NCBI GenBank assembly: GCA_034429475.1
Contig: DAOUGD010000058.1
Location: 1 to 64,000, forward strand
Length of the DNA: 64,000 nucleotides
Direction: 5' to 3'
DNA from: JAKQHY01 sp034429475
Lineage (GTDB): Bacteria > Chloroflexota > Anaerolineae > B4-G1 > SLSP01
Numbering within the stretch: the first letter of the stretch is position 1; each line of letters begins with the position of its first letter. Below the pieces are notes generated by a model. That model ran no database searches, was not told the origin of the DNA, and saw only the letters and a program-made list of their open reading frames with translations. Position numbers and translations under genes: made by a program. Shown piece by piece: positions 53,525 to 61,435 of this stretch.

Positions 53525-53998
53525 TTACTGCGCCTCAGTTTCCACTGTCACGGGGTCGCCGACGCTGATGAGGCCTGGTGTCAGCACCTGCGCATACAGA
53601 CGCGACCAACCGGGGTACGCTTCCTGGGACATCCGGCGAATGTCGCCACCCGCGAAGGCCTCGGTGATTTTGGGACAGGGCGCGGTATAACCGGTAATCT
53701 CGATGAGTACACCCGCGCCCAGACGCAGGCGCACGCCCGGCGTCAGGGTATCCCAGAGCAGGCCGGTGAGCGTCAGATTCTCGCCGGTTGCGCCGGGGAA
53801 AATGGGATGTCCCTCCGCCTGGAGCGCCAGGAGACGTTCCAGGGAATAGAGACACAGAGCGCGGCGCGGCCCCCCGTGAACTTTGGTATTATTGTGAGCG
53901 TCCCCCACCAGGCCAAGCGGGGCGACCTCAGCGCGGCGCACAGCCAGTTTGGGTACGCCTCCCGATGAAAGGTTGATCTGAAAAATATGAGCAGCCAT
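53525..53998 (-). CDS. MOSC domain protein
   Basis: 157-aa protein made almost only of a MOSC (molybdenum cofactor sulfurase C-terminal) domain, which handles Mo cofactor or sulfur. Visible: GLVGDAHNNTKVHGGPRRALCLYS (about 29-52), GENLTLTGL and TAPCPKI with the conserved Cys. MOSC proteins of this size are oxidoreductases or sulfur carriers of unclear substrate (YiiM-like). The start at 53998 has AAGGAAGG at 7-nt spacing; an ATG two codons earlier is too close to it. Its leader holds the third cloverleaf element. Confidence 0.9.
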   Translation of the reverse strand: MAAHIFQINLSSGGVPKLAVRRAEVAPLGLVGDAHNNTKVHGGPRRALCLYSLERLLALQAEGHPIFPGATGENLTLTGLLWDTLTPGVRLRLGAGVLIEITGYTAPCPKITEAFAGGDIRRMSQEAYPGWSRLYAQVLTPGLISVGDPVTVETEAQ

Positions 53999-54017
53999 TA
54001 TCATTCCTTCCTTAACA

Positions 54018-54110
54018 TCAGTAGACGAAAAATCTATGCGTAGTAACCACTTCAGTGGTTCTTTTAACGATTAAAGTCGTTACGACGAGCTTAAATTCTC
54101 ATCTAACTGA
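54018..54110. repeat. Nested cloverleaf element, copy 3
   Basis: Arms TCAGTAGACGAAAA and TTCTCATCTAACTGA are imperfectly paired; inside are ACCACTTCAGTGGT and AACGATTAAAGTCGTT, with CGTAGTAAC and GTTACGACG around them. It lies upstream of the MOSC gene and directly after the transglutaminase gene stop. Confidence 0.8.
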
Positions 54111-54122
54111 ACCGTATTGGTT

Positions 54123-56729
54123 CTAAGCCGGCCGTTTGATGGCGTAAGATGCCGGGACTGCCGCGCCTTGTTTGCGACGGGATGTGCGCCACAAGCGCGC
54201 CAGTTCCAGTCGCCACTGGAGCTTCCACCACGCCCAAACGGCCGCGCAGCGGGTCATCCTATCCAACGGGCGCGGTGCGTACCATGCCTGGATGTAAGTT
54301 TCCACCAACAGTTTGATTTCGTCCTCCCCAGGCGCCAGGATTTCTTCAATGTCGCGGTCGGCGTAGATGGCGGCCAAGTGACGATAAAACGCCTCGGCCA
54401 CCTCGTAGGGAGTGTCGCCAACCCGCAGTGGAATCCTCAAATTCTCCGCATAACGGAGCAGGCGGTGATAGAGGCGGGTAGCCATCGCCACGGCGTCAGG
54501 GCGCGCCAGCAGCAGGAGCGCGTCCACCGCAGTAGTGAGCAAGAGCACACCAATGGACGGGCCGACCACCATCGCCAGCAATCCCAGCAATCGCCATAGC
54601 ATAGAGAGCTCGCGGGATTCCGGCGACGGCATCAAAGGGCCGGCCGGCGGCAGCGGCGTCGGCAGCGGTGGCGTTCCCGTCACCAGTTCGCCCGAAACCC
54701 GCACAATGGGCGGGCGGCCGGCAGTTGGCTCAAACTCGATCCAGCCGTATTCCGGGAAATAGATTTCAGTCCAGGCGTGAGCATCCCGTTCGCGCACGGC
54801 GAAGCGGCCCAACTCAGGGTCAAAAACGCCGCCGATGTACCCCAGCACCACCCGCGCGGGCAATCCGGCAGCGCGCGCCAGCACGGCCATTGTGGTAGCG
54901 TAGTAATCACAGTAACCCTGTTGTAGCTCGAAGAGGAAATAATCGGCGACTTCCCGTCCCGCCGGCGGCGCCGGGACATCCAGAGTGTACGAATAGGTTC
55001 GCATAAACGATTCTAACGCGAGGGCTTTGTCGTAGGTGATGGGGATGTCAGCCGTCAGGGTGTAGGCCAGGGTCAACACCCGCTCCGGCACCTCATCAGG
55101 AAGCTGTAGATAACGTTCCAACACCCATTCAGGATAGGGAGCCTCAATTTTCCGCAACTCAACTTCGGTGAAGACGGGAACCAGTGCGTCGGCGCGATAA
55201 ATCTTGGTGTCGGCGGTCGCGCCAAAGAAGTCCTCGTCAGGACGCCAGGAAACGGTATAGTCGTTATCCACGGCGGCCAGCAAGCCAGCGACATGGACGA
55301 TGTTGCCCCGGTCGCCGGTGCGCAGCGCCGTCTGGCGCAGCACGCGATGGTGGGTAAGCGTCTGTGTGGCGACGATGGACACGCCCGCTCCGTAGACAAT
55401 CTCCTGCGTCGCGGTCGTCACCCAACCACGCCCGGTATACACGTCGTAGGTGTAGCTCCGCCAGCGATAGGTGGGAACATCAAAATCCATCATCTCTTCG
55501 CCGCGCATGGGGCGAATATCACTGGTTTCCATAAACATCAAGATGCGATTCGTCAGTTCGGCGCCGCCCCGCACATTGTGTTCCGAGGGGAGGCCGGGCA
55601 TAGAACCAGGGTCCTCCTCCACTAACTCTGGCGGCGGTTGTTGCTGCTCCATTCCCAGGGAATCGGCCAGGTCATCCATCGCCGTCTGATCCTGCTTGCC
55701 ATAGACCAGTTCATCCAGCCATTCTGCAATGGGGTTGGTATTCCACGCCGGCGTCACCAGACCGAGCATCACCAGCGCTAACGAAATCGGCAGGACCAGC
55801 ACGAGCAGCTTACCCCACAGGTCACGGGCAAAATCCAGGCCCTGCAACTCCCATTGGGTTTCGCGCGCGCGATGTTCGCCCAAAGCAATCAAGATGAGGC
55901 TGGAAAACAGCAGGAGCAACAAGGAGAAAGGGGGAGCGCCGGTGTAGGAGATCACAAATAGCAACGTCACACCCACCGGTAAAATCCCCAACAGTCCCCG
56001 ATAATGGCGGCGCGTCACCCAGGCCGCCCAGCTTGCCAATGCCCAGATCACCATTCCCCACACCAATGTCGCCCCCAGCGCGTCAAAAGGCGGGCCGCCG
56101 CCTAGAATCGTCTGCACCCATTGGCGGCCATGCTCCCACAGGCTGCCGACCTTTTCCCACAAAATCAACCACAACATCCCCATGGTACGCCAATCGGGGA
56201 AAGCAACCCACTCGGGGGCGCTTCTCCACACCAACCCCACTTTCTCATGCCATTCCCACTGACTCAGCCACACCAGCAGCGCGCCTAAAGTCTGCCAGAG
56301 CCACACTAACAAGGCGCCCAGCAGCCGGAAAACTTCCCGCCAGCAGAGCAGGATCAAGTCACCCAAACGGCCCGCGCTGATCACGACGTATTCCACCCCG
56401 AGCACAGCCCCTAGCGCCGCAGCCAACCGATGTGAGACCGGCGCGGCTGCGGCCAATAGCCACTGTAGCAAGAGCGCCACCAGGGCAACCGGAAACAGGA
56501 AGGAAAACTCCAGACCCCACAACACATCCACAATGCCGGCAACGGCGCTGGCAAAGACCAGCACCAACAGAACAAACATCGGCCAGCTCCGGCCCCTGAC
56601 CAACGGTGCTATCTGGGGACGACGTCCAGACACGAATACAGGCGACAAGGTCGCAGTAGCTACCTCGCCGGATGCCATCCCAACCAGGCGATTGTTTTTG
56701 TTTGCATTTTTCGTTGTTTTGTCCTGCAT
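54123..56729 (-). CDS. Membrane transglutaminase-like protein
   Basis: About 868-aa membrane protein. Several hydrophobic helices fill residues 50-340, followed by a large extracytoplasmic domain with a transglutaminase-type protease core: QGYCDYYATTMAVLARAAGLPARVV (catalytic Cys), DAHAWTEIY (His) and GWIEFEPT (Asp). A Pro-rich stalk and a further membrane helix precede a cytoplasmic C-terminal DUF4129-like region. Similar genes often lie with MoxR AAA ATPases and DUF58 proteins, absent here. Two starts are possible: ATG 56729 with AGGAG 12 nt upstream, or GTG 56753 one base after the upstream stop (TGATGTG). Catalytic activity toward a cell-surface peptide is inferred. Confidence 0.88.
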   Translation of the reverse strand: MQDKTTKNANKNNRLVGMASGEVATATLSPVFVSGRRPQIAPLVRGRSWPMFVLLVLVFASAVAGIVDVLWGLEFSFLFPVALVALLLQWLLAAAAPVSHRLAAALGAVLGVEYVVISAGRLGDLILLCWREVFRLLGALLVWLWQTLGALLVWLSQWEWHEKVGLVWRSAPEWVAFPDWRTMGMLWLILWEKVGSLWEHGRQWVQTILGGGPPFDALGATLVWGMVIWALASWAAWVTRRHYRGLLGILPVGVTLLFVISYTGAPPFSLLLLLFSSLILIALGEHRARETQWELQGLDFARDLWGKLLVLVLPISLALVMLGLVTPAWNTNPIAEWLDELVYGKQDQTAMDDLADSLGMEQQQPPPELVEEDPGSMPGLPSEHNVRGGAELTNRILMFMETSDIRPMRGEEMMDFDVPTYRWRSYTYDVYTGRGWVTTATQEIVYGAGVSIVATQTLTHHRVLRQTALRTGDRGNIVHVAGLLAAVDNDYTVSWRPDEDFFGATADTKIYRADALVPVFTEVELRKIEAPYPEWVLERYLQLPDEVPERVLTLAYTLTADIPITYDKALALESFMRTYSYTLDVPAPPAGREVADYFLFELQQGYCDYYATTMAVLARAAGLPARVVLGYIGGVFDPELGRFAVRERDAHAWTEIYFPEYGWIEFEPTAGRPPIVRVSGELVTGTPPLPTPLPPAGPLMPSPESRELSMLWRLLGLLAMVVGPSIGVLLLTTAVDALLLLARPDAVAMATRLYHRLLRYAENLRIPLRVGDTPYEVAEAFYRHLAAIYADRDIEEILAPGEDEIKLLVETYIQAWYAPRPLDRMTRCAAVWAWWKLQWRLELARLWRTSRRKQGAAVPASYAIKRPA

Positions 56730-56754
56730 AATCCAGATATTCTCCTGCTTCACA

Positions 56755-58083
56755 TCAGAAATTGGAAGGGGTTGTCAGATGAACCAGGTCATACTGAGTC
56801 TCGATACCGCGCAACTCAGCTTTGAAATGGCGCACCTGCCAGCCGTTGCCGTCCACAATGTCCCGCACTGCCGGCTCGTCGTAAAAGGAACGGGTGAGCA
56901 TGATGTCGCGCCCGATTGAAAGGCCCTGCACGCGCGCCGCAATGTTAACCGTGCGCCCGAAGTAGTCCAGTCGGTCGTTGGAGTTGACGGCAATGCACGG
57001 GCCACGATGACCGCCTACCTTGATGATGATGTGGCCTTCGGGAATTTTTTCCTGCACGTCGAAGGCTTCAAAGGCCGCCTGCATCGCCAAGAGCGCATAC
57101 ATCGCGTCGGAAGAGACCATGAAGGTCGCCATCACTGCGTCGCCAATGGTCTTGACGACCGCGCCGTTGTGCTTGCGCACGACGTCCGTCAAAATGCGGA
57201 AATGTTCTTTGACCAGATAATAGGCGTCCGAGTCGCCCAGCCGTTCGTAAAGCGCCGTGGAGCCTTTAATGTCGGTGAAGACAATGAAGAGGTTGCGGAT
57301 GGAGAAAGTCTCGTCCGCCGAAATCAGCTCGCTGGAGAACAGGTCGCGGAAATTCTGCAAGGAGGTGATCTCTGCCGCCGAAGTCCAGGGGTATTGTTTG
57401 CGGCGGATATAGTAAACCGTCGCCGGTTGGTCGGCGGCGTTCTCAGCGCGGATGAGGCACGGGCCAGGATAGCGCACGTTTTTATCCTTGCGCTGCCACT
57501 CCTTCCCATCCCAGGCGATGTCCAAAGTCTGCGGGCCGTCTGCCGTTCCCTCCGCCACAATGACCGGTGGGTAGCCGACGTAGTAATGGCCGGCCGCGAA
57601 TTCGGTGGGAATCTCCCGCGTCTCGCCAGGGGCGACCTCAAACTGCCCCAGGAAGTCGGCGTAATCCCAATGCTGCGCCAGCTCGCCATACGGCGCTATT
57701 TCGACCTTGCGCACGTTGTCGTTCACCCTGAAAGTCACTTCCACCGACTGGTCAAAACTGGCGTCAATTTGAATCTTACAGTAGTCGCAATGCGATTCAG
57801 ATTTAAGCTGCATCAAGTGCAAGGTATGAGCCGTGACGCCCGTGCAGGAGGGACAGTGAATGCTCCATTCCAGGTCAAACAACCCCACGCGCGTGCCGTA
57901 GAGAAAGGCCATCAACACGTCCGCGCGCGGCAACTGCCACTCGTCGGCCATCCGGTATGCTGACATCTGCTGCAAACGCGGAGGCGGCGCACTCTCAATA
58001 TATTCACCCATTTTGGCAAGGACGATTGGCGCAACGCCGTTTTTTTGGAGATCGGACAACTTGTCTGCCAAGACTGTGTTCAT
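56755..58083 (-). CDS. Class III adenylate/guanylate cyclase with N-terminal zinc-binding region
   Basis: 442-aa protein. The N-terminal 240 residues resemble DUF5939-type regions found before cyclase domains and contain two Cys pairs (CPSC near 77-80 and CDYC near 99-102) that could bind zinc. The cyclase domain (about 250-420) has LFIVFTDIKGSTALYERLGD, KTIGDAVMATF with the conserved metal-binding Asp, and GRTVNIAARVQ. It would make cAMP or cGMP. GGAGG precedes the start. It lies one base before the transglutaminase-type gene, so the two are probably cotranscribed. Confidence 0.92.
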   Translation of the reverse strand: MNTVLADKLSDLQKNGVAPIVLAKMGEYIESAPPPRLQQMSAYRMADEWQLPRADVLMAFLYGTRVGLFDLEWSIHCPSCTGVTAHTLHLMQLKSESHCDYCKIQIDASFDQSVEVTFRVNDNVRKVEIAPYGELAQHWDYADFLGQFEVAPGETREIPTEFAAGHYYVGYPPVIVAEGTADGPQTLDIAWDGKEWQRKDKNVRYPGPCLIRAENAADQPATVYYIRRKQYPWTSAAEITSLQNFRDLFSSELISADETFSIRNLFIVFTDIKGSTALYERLGDSDAYYLVKEHFRILTDVVRKHNGAVVKTIGDAVMATFMVSSDAMYALLAMQAAFEAFDVQEKIPEGHIIIKVGGHRGPCIAVNSNDRLDYFGRTVNIAARVQGLSIGRDIMLTRSFYDEPAVRDIVDGNGWQVRHFKAELRGIETQYDLVHLTTPSNF

Positions 58084-58226
58084 TGTTTACCTCCAGCAGT
58101 ATTAGGGGAAATCAAGGATACACCAAGATTATATCCCATTTTTACAAAGACGGCGATAGCCTATCCAGGTCGCATTTCCCGATATAGAACAAGTTTTCTA
58201 TTTATATGACGCCTTCTGACATATTC

Positions 58227-58260
58227 TTAGTCTATAGTTAAAACACCTCTATAATTGAGG
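58227..58260 (+). promoter_or_regulatory. Promoter of the plus-strand Cys-rich cluster
   Basis: -35 TTAGTC (58227-58232), 17-nt spacer, -10 TATAAT (58250-58255). The -10 box sits inside the palindrome CCTC-TATAATT-GAGG (58246-58260), a possible operator. Confidence 0.6.
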
Positions 58261-58309
58261 AAGTGTTTTCACTCGTAAGTACCACAAAACAACTCAAAGG
58301 AGAAAATTC

Positions 58310-58654
58310 ATGGACAAAATCATTGCTTACTGCGGCATCGTGTGCAGCGACTGCCCGGCCTACATCGCCACCCAGGCGAACGACTGGCCGGCGCTGGAAA
58401 AACTGGCGGAGGACGCCCGCGAGAAGTACAATCAGCCCAATGCGACTGCCGAGGGGACGCTCTGCGACGGCTGCCTGACCGGGTCACACAAGTGCGGCTA
58501 CTGCGCTGAGTGTACTATCCGCGCCTGCGGGATTGAACGCGGCGTCGCTAACTGCGCCTACTGCGGCGACTACCCTTGCGAGAAGTTGCAGGGCTTCTGG
58601 ACGATGGCCCCTGCTGCGAAAGCGACTCTGGATCAAATTCACCTAACCCTGTAA
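58310..58654 (+). CDS. DUF3795-type Cys-rich protein, copy 1
   Basis: 114-aa soluble protein with 14 Cys. DUF3795-like: CGIVCSDCPAY at the start (Cys at 8, 12 and 15), then CDGCLTG, KCGYCAEC, ACG and CAYCGDYPC. The density suggests metal or Fe-S binding; function unknown. AAAGGAG precedes the start. First gene of a plus-strand cluster of small Cys-rich and redox-like proteins, behind a clear promoter. Duplicated by the next gene. Confidence 0.88.
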   Translation: MDKIIAYCGIVCSDCPAYIATQANDWPALEKLAEDAREKYNQPNATAEGTLCDGCLTGSHKCGYCAECTIRACGIERGVANCAYCGDYPCEKLQGFWTMAPAAKATLDQIHLTL

Positions 58655-58680
58655 GGGCACACAAAATACGGAGATTTCCA

Positions 58681-59025
58681 ATGGATAAGATTATTGCGTA
58701 CTGTGGACTCGTGTGCAGCGATTGCCCGGCCTACATCGCCACCCAGGCGAACGATCAGGCGGCGCTGGAAGCCGTCGCGGCCGAATGGCGCGCGGCGTAC
58801 AACGCCCCCAGCATCACCGTCGCGTCGGTGCTCTGCGATGGTTGTCTGACCGGGCCGAACAAGTGCGGCCACTGCGCCGAGTGCAACATCCGCGCCTGCG
58901 GGGTGCAACACGGCGTCACCAACTGCGCCCACTGCGCCGAGTATCCCTGCGGGCAATTGCAGGAATTCTTTGCGATGGTTCCCCCCGCGCGCATCGTGCT
59001 TGACCAAATTCACCAGGCGCTATAG
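58681..59025 (+). CDS. DUF3795-type Cys-rich protein, copy 2
   Basis: 114-aa tandem paralogue of the previous protein, with the same Cys pattern (CGLVCSDCPAY, CDGCLTG, KCGHCAEC, CAHCAEYPC) and the same length. The middle (VAAEWRAAYNAPSITVASV) differs most. The start at 58681 follows GGAG; the frame is open upstream but overlaps copy 1. Function unknown; metal binding likely. Confidence 0.88.
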   Translation: MDKIIAYCGLVCSDCPAYIATQANDQAALEAVAAEWRAAYNAPSITVASVLCDGCLTGPNKCGHCAECNIRACGVQHGVTNCAHCAEYPCGQLQEFFAMVPPARIVLDQIHQAL

Positions 59026-59049
59026 CCCCAACCTCAGGAGAAACACCCT

Positions 59050-59469
59050 ATGGAAAAAGAAGAAGCCATCGAACAAGCACTCTCCCTGGCCGACCGCTCC
59101 GGGATCGTCATGCTCGGCACGAACGGCGACGAAGGCACGCCCCACATCAAGGCCATGATCAAGATGGAAAACGAGGGTCTGAAAACGGTCTGGTTGAGCA
59201 CCAACACCTCGTCCCGGCGGGTAGGACAACTGCTCCGCGATCCACGGGCGTGCCTTTACTTTGTGGATATGGAGAAGTGGATGGGGTTGATGCTGGTGGG
59301 CGAGGTGGAAGTGCTGCAAGACGCGGAATCCCGCCAACGGCTCTGGCGCGAAGGCTATGAGCGGTATTATCCCCTCGGCGTCAACGACCCCGACTACACA
59401 GTGCTGCGCTTCACAGCCCGGCAGGGCAATTATTACCACGCGCTGAGCAATGTGATATTCGAGCTATGA
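59050..59469 (+). CDS. Pyridoxamine 5'-phosphate oxidase-family protein
   Basis: 139-aa split-barrel flavoprotein-type protein. IVMLGTNGDEGTPHIKAMIKMENEGLKTVWLSTNTSSRRVGQLLRDPRACLYF is the conserved core by pattern (short segments IVMLGTNG, VWLSTNTSS and RACLYFVD are diagnostic). Members bind FMN, F420 or haem and act in redox or stress roles; cofactor unknown here. AGGAG precedes the start, which is 24 bp after the DUF3795 gene. Confidence 0.88.
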   Translation: MEKEEAIEQALSLADRSGIVMLGTNGDEGTPHIKAMIKMENEGLKTVWLSTNTSSRRVGQLLRDPRACLYFVDMEKWMGLMLVGEVEVLQDAESRQRLWREGYERYYPLGVNDPDYTVLRFTARQGNYYHALSNVIFEL

Positions 59470-59552
59470 ATTTATCAGCAGATTGAGCAGATGAAGCAGA
59501 TTGTGACGATCCGCGAACCAAAACTTGCTCAATCCGCTTGATCTGCTGACAA
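59469..59552. repeat. Word-type palindrome, CAGCAGATT words
   Basis: TCAGCAGATTGAGCAGATGA and AGCAGATT are answered by AATCCGCTTGATCTGCTGA. A CAGGAGG ribosome binding site for the next gene follows after CACCTCGTT. The same words occur at 37620-37650. Confidence 0.8.
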
Positions 59553-59577
59553 AAATCACCTCGTTCAGGAGGCAAAT

Positions 59578-60087
59578 ATGGAAAAGCGTTACGAAACTTA
59601 TCCAACATGGATTATCATTGTGTGCAAGTCAGTACCTTTTTCTATCTACATCCTCGGCGCCATCATCCTTTCCGGGTTCAGCTTTTGGGTCTCCATCGTC
59701 TACCTGCTCTTCTGCCTGTGGTTGGAAGTGCGGGTAATGCAGAAAAGTTGCGTCAACTGTTATTACTACGGGAAGAACTGCGGCACGGGCAAGGGACGGC
59801 TGTGCGCGCTCCTGTTCAAACGCGGTGATCCTCAACGCTTTGCCGCGAAAGTGGCTACCTGGCAGGAAATCCTCCCTGATTTCCTGGTCTCACTACTCCC
59901 CCTGCTCGGCGGGATTATCCTGTCGTTCCTGGATTTCACCTGGCTCCGCCTCGTCCTGATGGTAGTTCTGGTGGCGCTGGCTTTCGGCGGAACGGCAGCG
60001 ATCCGCAGTAAGCTGCTCTGCAAATACTGTGAGCAAGGCCGGTTAGGCTGTCCGGCCGCCAAACTCTTTGAAAAAGCAACGAAGTGA
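59578..60087 (+). CDS. Small membrane protein with Cys clusters
   Basis: 169-aa protein of unknown function. Two N-terminal membrane helices (about 11-50), a loop with four Cys (CVNC...CGTGKGRLC, about 59-77), two more helices (about 96-140), and a second Cys cluster (CKYCEQGRLGC, about 148-158) near the C-terminus. This symmetry (two helices, Cys cluster, twice) suggests metal-binding or redox modules on one membrane face. CAGGAGG precedes the start. Follows a word repeat. Confidence 0.8.
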   Translation: MEKRYETYPTWIIIVCKSVPFSIYILGAIILSGFSFWVSIVYLLFCLWLEVRVMQKSCVNCYYYGKNCGTGKGRLCALLFKRGDPQRFAAKVATWQEILPDFLVSLLPLLGGIILSFLDFTWLRLVLMVVLVALAFGGTAAIRSKLLCKYCEQGRLGCPAAKLFEKATK

Positions 60088-60102
60088 AAAGGAGTTGTTC
60101 TT

Positions 60103-61209
60103 ATGCGACGGTCAATCTTCGATAATCTCGCGCAACGTGTCGTCAATGGCTGGGTTGAAACGATTCCCGACTTCATCTCCGTCTCCTCGATCCCGGTGCC
60201 GGAAACCTCACAGCAGCAGTTTTACACGTTCTTACGCGGCGTCGCCGAGGCCATTCGGGATAACCCGGAACGCCTCGATCTGAAAACGCAGCCTGATGAT
60301 GCCTATGAGTTCGGAGAAGCACAAAACCACCGACCAGAACTCGTTGACGCTATGAAAAAGACGAAGCGCAAAGTGGACGACTTCGTCGCGCTCTTGGTCA
60401 AAATTGGGGTGGCCGGTGTTGTGGATGGGCAGAAACTCCGGGTCCAAAAGCAGGACGTAGCCCTCACTACCCCGACACGCGCGCGGCTGGCCCGCTTTGG
60501 ACTTGCCCTGGAAGCCGGGAAAACCGAGACGGTCATCGCCTGCGATGCCTTCCCGGAGATGTTCCCCGCCTGGGTCTGGCTCGCGGCGGAAGCCACCCGC
60601 ACTGCGCCAAGCACCGGCCCGGCGCACGTCCCGCCGGTGCGCTTCTCGCGCTGTCTGTACAGCGACTCCTATCCCTATACCAGGGATTTGCTGCTGCGGC
60701 TGGCCGGCGATAGCTCTGGACTGCCGACCTTGATTGGCTTTTTCGAGAAGGAAGGCTATGCCCTGGTCTGCAACCGAGATAACCAGATCAACGTGGACTG
60801 GGTAAAGTCCTACGGCAAAGCCGACGACCCTCTTAAAGGCTGGTGGGGCGAGCGCACCCACGGCGGACTCGCCTTTGAGTACGATTGGATCCGCAAGAAT
60901 CCTATGCTCTTCGGGCTGCGCATCCCGGAGTTCAAGAAGCTACTACAGCATTTCGACGCTATGCCCGATCAAGTCAAGGCGTTTGTCATACAACATACCA
61001 AGCATTGCGATGCTTGCGGTTACTGCACCCAGACCGACAAGACCGGCAAACGGCCCCGCGCTTTTATGACGGTGGAATACAACGGCAAGCACGCGCTATG
61101 TACCATGTTCCCCGGCTTCGGATACACCTGGCAGAACGTGGATGACGCGGTGGCCGCAGACATCCAGGCCTTCCTGACCTTCACCGACGAGACACTGGCG
61201 CGAAGGTAA
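60103..61209 (+). CDS. Unrecognised 368-aa protein with a CxxCxxC motif
   Basis: No family recognised. Helical N-terminal half; a middle with many aromatic residues (VDWVKSYGKADDPLKGWWGE); in the C-terminal part a Cys cluster CDACGYC (about 308-314) and another Cys in HALCTMFPGFGY. No signal peptide or membrane segment. AAAGGAG precedes the start, 16 bp after the membrane protein gene, so they are probably cotranscribed. The Cys cluster fits the theme of this cluster, but that is only a shared feature. Confidence 0.75.
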   Translation: MRRSIFDNLAQRVVNGWVETIPDFISVSSIPVPETSQQQFYTFLRGVAEAIRDNPERLDLKTQPDDAYEFGEAQNHRPELVDAMKKTKRKVDDFVALLVKIGVAGVVDGQKLRVQKQDVALTTPTRARLARFGLALEAGKTETVIACDAFPEMFPAWVWLAAEATRTAPSTGPAHVPPVRFSRCLYSDSYPYTRDLLLRLAGDSSGLPTLIGFFEKEGYALVCNRDNQINVDWVKSYGKADDPLKGWWGERTHGGLAFEYDWIRKNPMLFGLRIPEFKKLLQHFDAMPDQVKAFVIQHTKHCDACGYCTQTDKTGKRPRAFMTVEYNGKHALCTMFPGFGYTWQNVDDAVAADIQAFLTFTDETLARR

Positions 61210-61216
61210 GAACAGT

Positions 61217-61339
61217 AGTTACGCGGTTGTTTTCTTTAGACAGGATTTACAGGATTAACAGGATAAAAAAGCGTCTATAGGGCCTTTCCTAATCCTGAAA
61301 ATCCTGTTAATCCTGTCAAAAATGGTAAACCGCGTAACT
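61217..61339. repeat. Nested word-type palindrome, CAGGATTTACAGG words
   Basis: Outer arms AGTTACGCGGTT (61217-61228) and AACCGCGTAACT (61328-61339) enclose ACAGGATTTACAGGATTAAC words and their complements AATCCTGTTAATCCTGTC. It lies after the 368-aa protein gene, where it may terminate transcription. Confidence 0.82.
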
Positions 61340-61347
61340 CCTGTAAG

Positions 61348-61428
61348 AATTTGTCAACGGATTGAACGGATTGAAACGGACTTTCTGATCCTATCATTCC
61401 GTAAATCCTGTTATTTTTGGAGGAGATA
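61348..61428. repeat. Leader module before fpg, duplicate of 51178-51253
   Basis: Reads TCAACGGATTGAACGGATTG, then TGATCCTATCATTCCGTAAA and CCTGTTATTTTTGGAGG, so the module ends in the ribosome binding site of the next gene. It has the same orientation relative to its gene as the copy before DUF362. Confidence 0.85.
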
Positions 61429-61435
61429 AAACCCC

